Positions 44,284 to 53,148 of a DNA stretch of 64,000 nt are shown piece by piece. Under the pieces are notes generated by a model. That model ran no database searches. It was given only the letters and a program-made list of their open reading frames with translations, and was not told where the DNA came from. Every line of letters begins with the position of its first letter. The first letter of the stretch is position 1. The position numbers and the translations under genes are program-made. The stretch spans positions 3,341,040-3,405,039 of the forward strand of contig NZ_MTFE01000010.1 of the NCBI RefSeq assembly GCF_001953305.1, given 5' to 3'. This stretch comes from Cnuella takakiae (GTDB taxonomy: Bacteria > Bacteroidota > Bacteroidia > Chitinophagales > Chitinophagaceae).

Positions 44284-45759
44284 TTAGTTTTTCTGCTCTT
44301 TACGGAGCACCATACCAGTTGTTCGGTTTTTATTAGCGGAATGGAATTCGACTCCACCGTTTTTGGGGACTGCAAATACCGCATCCTCTTTGTCGCCATA
44401 CAGGTAAAGCTTTGGCTTCCGCCCCTGGTATTCTTTTACCTCAAAGCGGTCGGCACCACCCAATCCATCCAGGTGCAGCGCCTTAGTTTCAGAAGGGTCA
44501 AACAGGCGGTCGTAGCGCAGTAAGCCTTTTTGTTGCTTTGGTCCCATAACATAAACCTGCACCCTTACCTTGTCGCCGTCATTACTAACCTCGAACAACT
44601 CAGCATCTTTGGAACCCCAAACCTGTACTTCAGTAGCCAACTGGCCGTAGTACTGAAGTACACTTTTTAACATATCATCCCTCCGGCCCTTAAGCTTCTG
44701 GGTTATTTCCTTACCGCTGATGGACAAAACAGGTGGAGGCAGTTTAGCTACTGCAGCCTCAATTACCCCATCATTCCAGTTTTGCACCACTTCATTGATG
44801 ATCCTTTGCCAGTCTTGCCGGTCAAGCTCGTTAAGGTAAATACGGTCAAATTCCCTACTTTTATAATTTAATTTGTCCAAACCGCGCATATCCTGTTTAT
44901 ACCAGTTGAGATGCTGCATGGCTACCGCTTTGCCAACCCTTGGGATCAGTCCTGTAGCCGTAAAAAACGCCTGGTCACGATCGCGTGGAATGGCATAAAA
45001 ATATTTTGCGCCAGCCGAGTCCACGCTACCCCAGCGCCACTGGTCGGCATGCCGGTCCCAATCGGCAATCAGCATGTCCAGCAACCTTCCCCGCAGCACC
45101 TCTTCCTGCATGATCAGTACTTTATTGTCCTGCGCCATTTGCGTCAGCAGGTACTCCGAGTTCCGCGACTCGGTTGCGTCAAGGGTTGGATCGCGCAGTT
45201 CCAGGTAACAGATCTGATTGGCGAATATTTTCCGGTATTCGCCAAAGGCAGGGTCATCGGGAACAAAGTAAAGCTTGGGATCAGGGGCCGGAACCTGCAC
45301 GGCCTTGGCCAGTTGGGCCACCACCAAGGGCGCATATGGATTGGCAGCAGAAATCAGGTCCTGGACTATTTTTTCTGCAAGGGTATTACGCAATTTCTCC
45401 GGCAAGGCTTTTTCAACGTCCTTGTCAACGGTACGCAAGGCCCACTCCAATCCCCGGGCATCTTTCAGTTTCAGTGATTTGGTTTGCTGTCCGCCACCCA
45501 GTTCCTTAATAGCCAAACCGGTGGTTGCAAGATGCAGTACGGGCATCGTTACAGGGGTGCCCCACTCCTTTCGGTAATTCCCGCCAATGAAGAACTGTCG
45601 CAGCAATCCAGGTTTGTGATAGCGGCTGCTGGCAGGCACTTTTACCGAATCGCCCCTGGGCACAACCATGGCTGGTTGTTGCGGTGCCGTTGTTCCCGAG
45701 CAGGTGGCAAGGGCTATACAGGTGATGCCGCACAGGAAAAATAAAGCATGATGTTTCAT
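44284..45759 (-). CDS. lipoprotein with CotH/FAM20-like kinase motifs, hypothetical
   Basis: 491 residues. Lipoprotein signal with lipobox LATC (C20). Near residues 95-115 KSLKLKDARGLEWALRTVDKD resembles the nucleotide-contact strand of atypical kinases. Residues 229-243 read MLIADWDRHADQWRW, and 256-263 read AIPRDRDQAF, mirroring the spacing of the catalytic Asp and metal-binding Asp in CotH and FAM20-type secreted kinases. The C-terminal ~100 residues (KVRVQVYVMGPKQQKGLLRYDR, LHLDGLGGADRFEVKEY) form a beta domain. Likely located in the periplasm or on the outer membrane. Activity is an inference from motif order only. Confidence 0.65.
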   Translation of the reverse strand: MKHHALFFLCGITCIALATCSGTTAPQQPAMVVPRGDSVKVPASSRYHKPGLLRQFFIGGNYRKEWGTPVTMPVLHLATTGLAIKELGGGQQTKSLKLKDARGLEWALRTVDKDVEKALPEKLRNTLAEKIVQDLISAANPYAPLVVAQLAKAVQVPAPDPKLYFVPDDPAFGEYRKIFANQICYLELRDPTLDATESRNSEYLLTQMAQDNKVLIMQEEVLRGRLLDMLIADWDRHADQWRWGSVDSAGAKYFYAIPRDRDQAFFTATGLIPRVGKAVAMQHLNWYKQDMRGLDKLNYKSREFDRIYLNELDRQDWQRIINEVVQNWNDGVIEAAVAKLPPPVLSISGKEITQKLKGRRDDMLKSVLQYYGQLATEVQVWGSKDAELFEVSNDGDKVRVQVYVMGPKQQKGLLRYDRLFDPSETKALHLDGLGGADRFEVKEYQGRKPKLYLYGDKEDAVFAVPKNGGVEFHSANKNRTTGMVLRKEQKN

Positions 45760-45895
45760 GTTTTCTTTTTGATTGCCCTTCCCAAATACTGGAAAGGCTT
45801 ACGCGCCATCACATACAAATGGTTTGCCGCGGCCCATTTCCCCAATATTGATGGGGTGAGTAAAGCAGTTTGCCCGGCTAACCTATTTTCGCAGG

Positions 45896-46369
45896 ATGAA
45901 GATCAGCATGTGGTCCATTGGAAAGGCACACGAGGGGTATGTGAAAGCAGGTATCGACGACTTTACCAAACGCATCGGTAAGTACTACCCTGTGGAATGG
46001 CAGGTGATTGCGCCTCCCAAGAACGCCGGCCTCCTGCTGGAAGCCGACCTGAAGAAAAAAGAAGCAGAGATCATTTTGCAGGCGCTGCGACCCGACGACT
46101 ACCTGGTGGCGCTAGATGAGCGGGGTAAAGGTTTTAACTCCGAAGGGCTGGCCCGCTTTCTTCAGCAAAGGGCTAACGAAAGCGTAAGACAGGTAGTATT
46201 TCTTATTGGCGGTGCTTTTGGGCTGGATGAACAGGTATGGAAAAGAGCAAACCACCTGTGGTCACTTTCCGATCTTACTTTTCCACACCAATTGGTGCGG
46301 CTTATCTTAGCCGAGCAGATTTACCGGGCCTGTACCATCAACAGAAATGAAAAATACCACCATAAATAG
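45896..46369 (+). CDS. rlmH: 23S rRNA pseudouridine(1915)-N3-methyltransferase
   Basis: 157 residues, full length. The SPOUT knot is evident: ISMWSIGKAHEGYVKAGIDDFTKRIGKYYPVEW at the start, LVALDERGKGFNSEGLARFLQ, VFLIGGAFGLDEQVW (SAM pocket) and LTFPHQLVRLILAEQIYRA at the end. Methylates pseudouridine 1915 in helix 69 of 23S rRNA in assembled 70S ribosomes. Followed 95 bases later by a rhomboid gene. Confidence 0.96.
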   Translation: MKISMWSIGKAHEGYVKAGIDDFTKRIGKYYPVEWQVIAPPKNAGLLLEADLKKKEAEIILQALRPDDYLVALDERGKGFNSEGLARFLQQRANESVRQVVFLIGGAFGLDEQVWKRANHLWSLSDLTFPHQLVRLILAEQIYRACTINRNEKYHHK

Positions 46370-46464
46370 CTGAAAAAACGAAGAGCGAAGCACGAAACGT
46401 AGCAGTCGAATTGCTACCGCAAAATTGACAGGACCTATTTTCAAAAGACAAATTTCAACAAAGC

Positions 46465-47103
46465 ATGCTATCCATAACACTGATCATTGTTATTATTACG
46501 AGTATTATTTCCTTTACTGCATTCAGCAATGAAAAGATCACCAATGACTTTATATTTTACCCGCCTGCCATAAGCAGGAATGGCCAGTGGTACCGCTTTA
46601 TCACCTGCGGCCTCATACATGCCGAAATTTTTCACCTCTTTTTCAATATGTGGGCACTGTACTCTTTTGGCAGCCTGGTCGAGTCGGTGTTCATTCAGAT
46701 ATTCGGAGTAATTGGAAAATGGATTTACCTCCTGATGTATGTTACTGCTTTGGTTGCCTCACTGCTGCCCACCTACAACCGCCACAAGCATGATGCAGGG
46801 TACCGGAGCCTGGGTGCATCCGGGGCAGTAAGTGCGGTAATGTTTGCCGGTCTCTTGCTGATGCCTGATGCCAAAATCGGGATGTTCTTTATACCCATTG
46901 GCATCCCCGGGTTTTTGTTTGGTCCCCTGTACCTCCTGCTTACAGCCTATATGGACAGAAGGGGTAATTCGGGCATCAACCATTCGGCCCACCTATGGGG
47001 AGCATTGTACGGGCTGGCTTTTACCATTGTTGCTGGATATGCCGGAGGTTTCCCGGTACTCAACTATTTCGTGGAAAGTGTACAGGCTTATTTCAGCCGT
47101 TAA
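46465..47103 (+). CDS. rhomboid family intramembrane serine protease
   Basis: 212 residues with six hydrophobic helices. Catalytic serine S119 in SLGASGAVSA and histidine H176 in HSAHLWGALYG; the L1 region contains WYRFITCGLIHAEIFHLFFNMWALYSFG with the usual asparagine of HxxxN. Cleaves transmembrane substrates in the inner membrane; targets unknown. Its last 11 bases overlap the 3' end of the convergent tilS gene. Confidence 0.92.
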   Translation: MLSITLIIVIITSIISFTAFSNEKITNDFIFYPPAISRNGQWYRFITCGLIHAEIFHLFFNMWALYSFGSLVESVFIQIFGVIGKWIYLLMYVTALVASLLPTYNRHKHDAGYRSLGASGAVSAVMFAGLLLMPDAKIGMFFIPIGIPGFLFGPLYLLLTAYMDRRGNSGINHSAHLWGALYGLAFTIVAGYAGGFPVLNYFVESVQAYFSR

Positions 47104-48442
47104 GCTGCACCCGGTAGGCCTGCCGGGTTGCAGGGCCTATTTTGAATCGGTCGTCTAGGCGATGGCCAACAACCCACACAATTTTATTGCCTGATTCAAG
47201 CACATATACCTGCTCTTTTTCAGTTTTTGAAAGCTTTAGGTCTATCAGCAGGCGGCTAACTTTCTTCTTTTTTCCCAATCCAAGCGGATAGAAATAGTCG
47301 CCTGCCTTCCATTTGCGCAGCACGAGGGGAAACTTAAGTTTATGGAAGTCAACCAGTGCAGTGTCGGCAGCGGTTTTCAAATTAGATGGAACCGCAACTT
47401 GCTCCAGTAAAAGTACTCTGGTCCCAAAATTTACCTTTTCCAGGTCCTGTTCTATAAGTACCAGGCTGGACTCTTCCAATTGAAGCGGTGCAATTACCAG
47501 CCAGCGCCGGTGCCGTACCACCTGGTGGGTGGCCGATTGCACATAGCGACCCGATTCACTGTCCAGCAAGTGCAGTACTGATCCTGTTTGCTGGGCACTA
47601 AACCCATATGCCTTCAACAGTTCAAAGGCTACGGTTTCCAGCGGAACCGTTTTAGCAAGCTTCAGCACCGGTACATGCACTTCTGATCCTTTGTACACAC
47701 ACAAGCCTTTAAGATGCTGATGCAGGGCCTGTTGGTACAAAATTTCAACTTCTGAAAAACGTTGGATATTGGCTGCCATATTCTCCATGGCCTGCGGAAA
47801 TTTTTGCTGCACCAGGGGCAGTACTTCGTGCCTGAAGAAATTGCGGGTATACTTGGTTTCTGCATTGCTGCTGTCTTCCACCCAACTCAATTTGTGGCTG
47901 GCCGCATATTCGGCCAGTTCAGATCGGCGGGCAAAAAGCAGGGGCCGCACCAGCTTGCCTTGTATTGGCAGTATGCCCCGCAGCCCGCTGATACCGGTGC
48001 CTTTAAAGAAGTTCATCACCACCGTTTCAATATTATCATCGAGGTGGTGTGCCGTTGCTACAGCGGACAGGTGCAAGTGCCAGTTTGCTTCATCTGCAAG
48101 CAGTTCCTGGAACCAGTTATACCGCAAGGTGCGGGCAGCTTCCTGGATTGAACACCTGTTTGCTGCAGCAAATTCATTGGTATCAAAATGCCGGATGAAA
48201 AAAGGCACGCTCAACTCTTTCGCCAGGTCGGCTACAAATGCTGCATCACGGTCGCTTTCGGCGGCACGTAATCCAAAATGGCAATGAGCAATGGCGAAAG
48301 GAACATGTAGTTCCTGCAGCAGGTGACAAAGCACTACGGAATCGAGACCACCACTAACGGCTACCAACAACCGGCAGTTCGCCAGTGCAAGGTGATGATC
48401 CCTGGTGTAATGAAGAAAACGTTGGGAAAGCGGCTGAAACAA
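47093..48442 (-). CDS. tilS: tRNA(Ile)-lysidine synthase
   Basis: 449 residues. PP-loop SGGLDS at 30-35, then HCHFGLRAAESDRDAAFV, ATAHHLDDNIETVVMNFFKGTG, RPLLFARRSELAEYA and the C-terminal domain RKWKAGDYFYPLGLGKKKKVSRLLIDLKLSKTEKEQVYVL. Makes lysidine at the wobble base of the AUA-reading tRNA-Ile with ATP and lysine; essential in most bacteria. The start is a TTG (48442), two bases after the TPR gene's stop; no in-frame ATG is available upstream and the N-terminus has normal length. Overlaps the rhomboid gene by 11 bases at the 3' end. Confidence 0.94.
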   Translation of the reverse strand: MFQPLSQRFLHYTRDHHLALANCRLLVAVSGGLDSVVLCHLLQELHVPFAIAHCHFGLRAAESDRDAAFVADLAKELSVPFFIRHFDTNEFAAANRCSIQEAARTLRYNWFQELLADEANWHLHLSAVATAHHLDDNIETVVMNFFKGTGISGLRGILPIQGKLVRPLLFARRSELAEYAASHKLSWVEDSSNAETKYTRNFFRHEVLPLVQQKFPQAMENMAANIQRFSEVEILYQQALHQHLKGLCVYKGSEVHVPVLKLAKTVPLETVAFELLKAYGFSAQQTGSVLHLLDSESGRYVQSATHQVVRHRRWLVIAPLQLEESSLVLIEQDLEKVNFGTRVLLLEQVAVPSNLKTAADTALVDFHKLKFPLVLRKWKAGDYFYPLGLGKKKKVSRLLIDLKLSKTEKEQVYVLESGNKIVWVVGHRLDDRFKIGPATRQAYRVQLNG

Positions 48443-48444
48443 AA

Positions 48445-48756
48445 TTAAAATGTTAGGTCTTCGTAAGCGGAACGCAATTCACTGTAAGCATGGTTGTCGC
48501 CTGCTGCCTTTGATCTTTCCATGCCTTTTTCATACACGGCAATGGCTGCCTCTGTTTCCTGTATGCGCTCCAGCAATTTGGCCAGGTGGTAATAACTGCC
48601 AATATAGTTTTCATCCGCTGCCAGGATATTTTCAAAAAGTGCCCGCGCTTTCGACTCCTCTCCCAGTTTGACGTATTCCAGTGCCAGTGCGTGTTGTACA
48701 AAACTGTCGGCCGGATTGGCAACTAAAAATTCCTGCAACCTTGCAATTCTATCCAT
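48445..48756 (-). CDS. small tetratricopeptide repeat protein
   Basis: 103 residues. Three helical hairpins of TPR type: DSFVQHALALEYVKLGEESKARALFENILAADENY, GSYYHLAKLLERIQETEAAIAVYEKGME and KAAGDNHAYSELRSAYEDLTF. Cytosolic, likely a protein-interaction module. Directly upstream of tilS (two-base gap), so the pair is one transcript; the pairing is seen in related genomes by my recollection, without a known mechanism. Confidence 0.85.
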   Translation of the reverse strand: MDRIARLQEFLVANPADSFVQHALALEYVKLGEESKARALFENILAADENYIGSYYHLAKLLERIQETEAAIAVYEKGMERSKAAGDNHAYSELRSAYEDLTF

Positions 48757-48762
48757 TGTTGA

Positions 48763-48795
48763 TTTGTGGTAAACCCCATTTTCGGTTTACATTTA
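48763..48795 (+). promoter_or_regulatory. possible etfBA promoter
   Basis: TTTG (48763-48766), a 21-base spacer and TACATTTA (48788-48795), one base off the TAnnTTTG consensus. The palindrome at 48815-48834 would lie just after the transcription start. Confidence 0.4.
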
Positions 48796-48814
48796 CCCGA
48801 ATATTTTTTATATA

Positions 48815-48834
48815 TTAGTTGTTTAAACAACTAA
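48815..48834. promoter_or_regulatory. 20-bp perfect palindrome upstream of etfB
   Basis: TTAGTTGTTTAAACAACTAA is a perfect palindrome 19 bases before the etfB start, in the right place for a dimeric repressor. Its size and symmetry fit TetR- or GntR-family operators; the regulator is not in this window. Confidence 0.6.
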
Positions 48835-48852
48835 ATAAAAAACTTTGAGTTC

Positions 48853-49596
48853 ATGAAAATATTGGTTTGCATCAGCAAAACCCCAGACACGACGGCAAAA
48901 ATAGCCTTCACGGATAACAACACGAAATTTGCCGAAGCGGGTGTTCAGTGGATCATCAACCCCTACGACGAATGGTATGCCCTGGTGCGCGCCATTGAAC
49001 TGAAAGAGGCAAACCCGGCCATCACCATCCACCTGTTGCATGTAGGCGGCACCGATTCGGAGCCTATCATCCGCAAAGCACTGGCGCTGGGTGGCGATGA
49101 AGCCATCCGTGTAAATGCCGATCCCACCGATTCTTATTTTGTTGCGGCACAAATTGCTGAAGTTGTCCGCAGTGGCGGCTACGACCTGGTGCTTACCGGA
49201 AAGGAAACCATCGACTACAACAATGGCGCTATTGGCGGCATGGTTGCCGAACTGCTCGATTTCCCCTATGTAGCCCTTGCTACAGGCCTGAACGTGGAAG
49301 GCAGCACCGCAACTGTAAAGCGCGAAATTGAAGGGGGCGAAGAAACCGTAGAAGTATCCCTGCCCGTTGTGGTAGGTTGCCAGAAAGGTATGGCAGAAGC
49401 CCGCATCCCCAATATGCGCGGCATCATGGCTGCCCGCACCAAACCCCTGAAAGTAACGGAGCCGGTAGCTGCTGAGCCCCTCACCCTGGTGGCTGAGTTT
49501 GGCATGCCGCCCGCTAAGGCTGGTGTTAAATTGTTATCAGCCGACAATGTTGAAGAACTGGTGCGCTTGCTGCACGAAGAGGCAAGAGTGATCTAA
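48853..49596 (+). CDS. etfB: electron transfer flavoprotein subunit beta
   Basis: 247 residues. KILVCISKTPDTTAKIAF at the N-terminus, AIELKEANPAITIHLLHVGG, RVNADPTDSYFVAAQIAEVV, the AMP/nucleotide loop DLVLTGKETIDYNNGAIGGMVAELLDFPYV and GCQKGMAEARIPNMRGIMAARTKPL. ETF accepts electrons from acyl-CoA and other dehydrogenases and passes them to the quinone pool through ETF-QO. Paired with etfA downstream (128 bases, with an inverted repeat between). Preceded by a 20-bp palindrome. Confidence 0.96.
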   Translation: MKILVCISKTPDTTAKIAFTDNNTKFAEAGVQWIINPYDEWYALVRAIELKEANPAITIHLLHVGGTDSEPIIRKALALGGDEAIRVNADPTDSYFVAAQIAEVVRSGGYDLVLTGKETIDYNNGAIGGMVAELLDFPYVALATGLNVEGSTATVKREIEGGEETVEVSLPVVVGCQKGMAEARIPNMRGIMAARTKPLKVTEPVAAEPLTLVAEFGMPPAKAGVKLLSADNVEELVRLLHEEARVI

Positions 49597-49613
49597 GGAA
49601 TTAGCTAAGAGGA

Positions 49614-49705
49614 TAATTAGCTAATGTGCTAATTAAGCATGCAGTTCTTTACAAGCACTCTAAACAAAATTTTTCCATTTAGCAAATTAGCACATTGGCT
49701 AATTA
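49614..49705. repeat. word-like inverted repeat between etfB and etfA
   Basis: TAATTAGCTAATGTGCTAATT (49614-49634) pairs with AATTAGCACATTGGCTAATTA (49685-49705) with one G-T pair, 21 bp in all, loop ~50 bases. It is built from the words TTAGC, TAGCTAA and GTGCTAA. The same words recur at 61853-61925. In RNA it forms a long hairpin inside the etfBA message. Confidence 0.65.
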
Positions 49706-49723
49706 GCTAATTAACTTTTTTCC

Positions 49724-50689
49724 ATGAGCGTTCTCATATTCATCGATCATACCAGCGGGATGATTAAAAAAGCTTCCCGCGAAGCCATTTCTTATGGTGC
49801 ACAACTGGCAGCCCAGCTGGGTACCACTGCCGAAGGCGTATTGCTGGGCAATGTAGCCGAAGACCTTTCGGCTTTGGGCCAGCACGGGGTACAAAAAGTG
49901 TATCACCTCCAGCATACCAACCTCGATCATTTTGATGCACAGGTTTATACAAAAGTGTTAGCGCAGGTTGCCGACCAAACCGGTGCACAGGTTCTCGTTT
50001 TTTCCAATAACACCAGCGGAAAGGCCCTGGCGCCCGCCCTTTCGGTGCGGTTGAAAGCAGGCCTGGTTTCCGGTGCCGTTTCCCTGCCAGATACCAGCAA
50101 TGGTTTTGTAGTTAAAAAGAACGTGTTTTCGGGAAAGGCTTTTGCCAACGTGGCCGTTACTACAGAGCGCAAGGTGATTGCCCTGAATGTAAATGCCTTT
50201 ACCATTACAACAGGCACCGGCACGGCAGAAGTTGCCAGCCTGAATGTAGATGTGCCGGCACCCAAAACCAGGGTGATCAGCAAGGACAAGTCGAGTGGTA
50301 AAGTCACCCTGTCGGAAGCGGAGGTTGTAGTAAGTGCCGGCCGTGGCCTTAAGGGACCCGAAAACTGGGGAATTGTGGAGGAGCTTGCCACCGCACTGGA
50401 TGCAGCCCTTGCCTGCAGCCGTCCTGTAGCAGATGCACATTGGCGCCCGCACAGCGAGCACGTAGGACAAACCGGTGTGGCAATTGCCCCCAACCTTTAT
50501 GTAGCCGCTGGCATTTCGGGAGCCATACAGCACCTGGCAGGTGTAAACCGCTCCAAGGTGATTGTGGTTATTAATAAAGACCCTGAAGCGCCATTCTTTA
50601 AAGCAGCCGATTACGGAATTGTGGGCGATGTGTTTGAAATACTCCCCAAATTCACCGAAGCGGTAAAAAAAGTTAAAGGAGTAGCTTAA
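49724..50689 (+). CDS. etfA: electron transfer flavoprotein subunit alpha
   Basis: 321 residues. The N-terminal domain ([31 protein letters not shown]) is followed by the FAD-binding C-terminal domain: [101 protein letters not shown]. Completes the ETF heterodimer with etfB. A good terminator follows at 50703-50735. Confidence 0.97.
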   Translation: MSVLIFIDHTSGMIKKASREAISYGAQLAAQLGTTAEGVLLGNVAEDLSALGQHGVQKVYHLQHTNLDHFDAQVYTKVLAQVADQTGAQVLVFSNNTSGKALAPALSVRLKAGLVSGAVSLPDTSNGFVVKKNVFSGKAFANVAVTTERKVIALNVNAFTITTGTGTAEVASLNVDVPAPKTRVISKDKSSGKVTLSEAEVVVSAGRGLKGPENWGIVEELATALDAALACSRPVADAHWRPHSEHVGQTGVAIAPNLYVAAGISGAIQHLAGVNRSKVIVVINKDPEAPFFKAADYGIVGDVFEILPKFTEAVKKVKGVA

Positions 50690-50702
50690 GCTTTTCCATA
50701 AC

Positions 50703-50735
50703 ATGCCACCCCTACATATTGGGGTGGCATTTTTA
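50703..50735 (+). terminator. etfBA terminator
   Basis: ATGCCACCCC/GGGGTGGCAT, 10 bp, loop TACATATT, followed by TTTTTATTT. Confidence 0.88.
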
Positions 50736-50803
50736 TTTATGTATAATAACGTAGGTTTGTACGCCTCCAAAGCACATAAATACTGATATATTAGCTTCTA
50801 GAT

Positions 50804-51397
50804 ATGAAGAAAATAGAACTGGAAATTGTGGCCCTATCGCACAGCATTACCCAAACACACTCTTATGCTGTGGTATTGGGAGAAGTGAACGGATTAAGAA
50901 GACTACCCATTGTGATCGGAGGCTTTGAAGCACAGGCTATTGCCGTGGCATTGGAAAAAATGCAACCCAGCCGCCCGCTTACCCACGACCTGATGAAGAA
51001 TTTCATGAATGCCTTCAATATTGAACTGCACGAGGTGGTGATCACCGACCTGCAGGAAGGCATTTTTTATTCCAAACTGGTTTGCACCTCCGATAACGAT
51101 ACCATTGAAATTGACAGCCGTACTTCCGATGCGCTGGCACTTGCCGTGCGCTTTGGTTGTCCTGTTTATACTTACGAAAACATCCTCGACAGTGCGGGCA
51201 TCCTCATGGAAGATACCGCTTCTGCCCGCAAGCGCCGCGAAGGTGGCAGTGCTGTTGAGCAAAGCAGCGGCGACAAAGAGGACCTTAAGTCCCTTTCTTT
51301 GGAAGCCCTGAACAAGCTGCTGAACGAAGTGCTGGAGCAGGAGGATTATATCAAGGCCATTGCCATACGCGATGAGATCAATAGCCGGAACCGCTGA
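50804..51397 (+). CDS. bifunctional nuclease (DUF151) with UvrB/UvrC motif
   Basis: 197 residues. Domain DUF151/BFN at 1-130: SYAVVLGEVNGLRRLPIVIGGFEAQAIAVALEKMQPSRPLTHDLMKNFM, HEVVITDLQEGIFYSKLVC, DSRTSDALALAVRFGCPVYTYE. A UVR motif near 160-192 (SLEALNKLLNEVLEQEDYIKAIAIRDEI). In Bacteroidota and plants these are linked to nuclease activity or stress response. Cytosolic, monocistronic. Confidence 0.92.
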   Translation: MKKIELEIVALSHSITQTHSYAVVLGEVNGLRRLPIVIGGFEAQAIAVALEKMQPSRPLTHDLMKNFMNAFNIELHEVVITDLQEGIFYSKLVCTSDNDTIEIDSRTSDALALAVRFGCPVYTYENILDSAGILMEDTASARKRREGGSAVEQSSGDKEDLKSLSLEALNKLLNEVLEQEDYIKAIAIRDEINSRNR

Positions 51398-51606
51398 TTT
51401 GTGTGAGTGGAAGTAATTTGTACGAACCTAGGCCTTTCTGGTTTCCTTGTTTAGGTCTGGTAGAGTGCGACTGAGTTTTGCAGCAAATTCTTCAGTAGTA
51501 TACAAGGGTGTTTCCATTTATGATGTTAGGTCTTACCTCGAATAGGTTCTAAGCGAGTGGCCGCAAGGTCACAAAATTCATTTTTAATCCTAGAAATCTG
51601 CAGTTC

Positions 51607-52425
51607 TTGGTATTTTTCCCCAATTGCAAGATCAACCTCGGTTTACACATAAAGGACAAAAGACCTGATGGTTTCCACAACCTGGAAACCATTTTTCTTC
51701 CTGTTCAATTAACGGATGCTTTGGAAATAATCCAAAGCGGGGTCGGCCAGTGCCACCTAACCGTAACCGGCATCACCATCGATGCACATGCAGAAGACAA
51801 TATCTGCGTAAAAGCTTACCGGCTATTACAACAACGCTTCCCACAGCTTCCCGGCATACAGGCGCACCTGCATAAGGTAATTCCTTCCGGTGCAGGACTG
51901 GGTGGCGGGTCGGCCGACGGTGCCTTTATGCTCCTGTTGCTCAACCGTAAGTTTAACCTGGGACTTACTGAAACAGAACTGGTTACCCTTGCCCTGCAAC
52001 TGGGTAGCGATTGTCCTTTTTTTATCCTCAACAAGCCTTGTTATGCTACCGGCAGGGGCGAGCAGATGAAACCAATAGCGCTAAACTTAAGCGGATACGA
52101 CTTGGTACTGGTCAATCCCCGCATTCATGTAGCTACCGGTTGGGCCTTTGGCCAATTGCAACAGGGCCGGCAGCATCCAAACCTTGAAGAAATCATTGCC
52201 CTTCCCGTGGAGGAATGGAAAGACAGATTGTTGAATGATTTCGAAGCACCTGTTTTTGCAGCTCATCCCGAAATTGCTGCTATTCAGCAACAACTCTATA
52301 CTGCAGGTGCGAGCTATGCGGCCATGTCTGGAACAGGCTCTACGGTTTATGGCTTATTCAAGGCAGCAAGTAACAACATGCCCGCTTTCCCGGACCATTA
52401 TTTTACCTGGAAAGGAGCCCTTTGA
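51607..52425 (+). CDS. ispE: 4-diphosphocytidyl-2-C-methyl-D-erythritol kinase
   Basis: 272 residues. The GHMP kinase signature is PSGAGLGGGSADGAFMLLLLN (~91); the N-terminal substrate strand is FFPNCKINLGLHIKDKRPDGFHNLETIFLPV and the C-terminal motif is ASYAAMSGTGSTVYGLF. Phosphorylates CDP-ME in the MEP isoprenoid pathway. The start is TTG at 51607: relatives begin within one or two residues of this point, no ATG exists in frame, and a stop codon lies 55 bases upstream. Usually essential in MEP-pathway bacteria. Confidence 0.93.
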   Translation: MVFFPNCKINLGLHIKDKRPDGFHNLETIFLPVQLTDALEIIQSGVGQCHLTVTGITIDAHAEDNICVKAYRLLQQRFPQLPGIQAHLHKVIPSGAGLGGGSADGAFMLLLLNRKFNLGLTETELVTLALQLGSDCPFFILNKPCYATGRGEQMKPIALNLSGYDLVLVNPRIHVATGWAFGQLQQGRQHPNLEEIIALPVEEWKDRLLNDFEAPVFAAHPEIAAIQQQLYTAGASYAAMSGTGSTVYGLFKAASNNMPAFPDHYFTWKGAL

Positions 52426-52510
52426 TCAGGACTGCGGGTTAAACTTTTTAACGAGTATCATACAAATCCTTTCCAAATCCTGGCAATCACTGGCTATTTT
52501 TGCAGCCGCT

Positions 52511-52867
52511 ATGGAAATTTATAAGGAGTTCTCATTTGATTCAGCCCACTTCCTGCCCAATGTACCGGAAGGTCATAAATGCAAAAACATGCATGGTCAT
52601 ACCTACAAGCTTAAAGTATTTGTAGCAGGTGAAGTGCATCCTCATTACGGCTGGATCATGGACTTCAAGGAACTGAAAGATGCCATTGCGCCGCTTATAG
52701 ACCAACTGGACCATAAACTTATCAATGATATTCCAGGTCTGGAAAACCCCACAGCCGAAAACATTACCATTTGGATCTGGAACCGCCTGAACCCGCTGGT
52801 GCCGCAGTTGAGCCGGATTGAATTGTACGAGACACCAACCACCGGTGTAATTTACAACGGTAAATAA
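52511..52867 (+). CDS. 6-pyruvoyl-tetrahydropterin synthase/QueD family protein
   Basis: 118 residues from ATG 52511; a longer frame exists (back to 52235) but overlaps ispE and has no homology. Zinc ligands: H in DSAHFLPN and the HGH of CKNMHGHTYKLKV; catalytic Cys in EGHKCKNMHGH; IMDFKELKDAIAPLIDQLDHKLIND and IELYETPTTGVIY complete the T-fold. It converts dihydroneopterin triphosphate to 6-carboxytetrahydropterin (queuosine route) or a related pterin. Other queuosine genes are not in the window. Confidence 0.93.
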   Translation: MEIYKEFSFDSAHFLPNVPEGHKCKNMHGHTYKLKVFVAGEVHPHYGWIMDFKELKDAIAPLIDQLDHKLINDIPGLENPTAENITIWIWNRLNPLVPQLSRIELYETPTTGVIYNGK

Positions 52868-52876
52868 CCAACTTGC

Positions 52877-52901
52877 AGGGCGCCCTTAAAGGCGCCTTTT
52901 T
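52877..52901 (+). terminator. terminator after the QueD-like gene
   Basis: AGGGCGCC with GGCGCCTT (G-T pair) around CTTAAA, then TTTTTA. Ten bases after the stop codon. Confidence 0.75.
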
Positions 52902-53148
52902 ATTGGTCGCGTTGGCAAAGAAGCCTATTTGCTTCTTTTTGCATAAATTGCCGCTACAAAGATTAACCCTTGGCAGCATCTGTTTTTCTTGCACAGAATT
53001 TGGACCTCCTCAACCACTGACGTTCCGTTCAGTAACTGCCACTATTCACTCTACTCCTATTTTACTGGTTTACCTTTTCAGGCTATGCTCGCTTCATCAG
53101 CGTGCCGGTTGTGTAAACACATTCTTTCTAACAGCTTAAACTTTGTTT

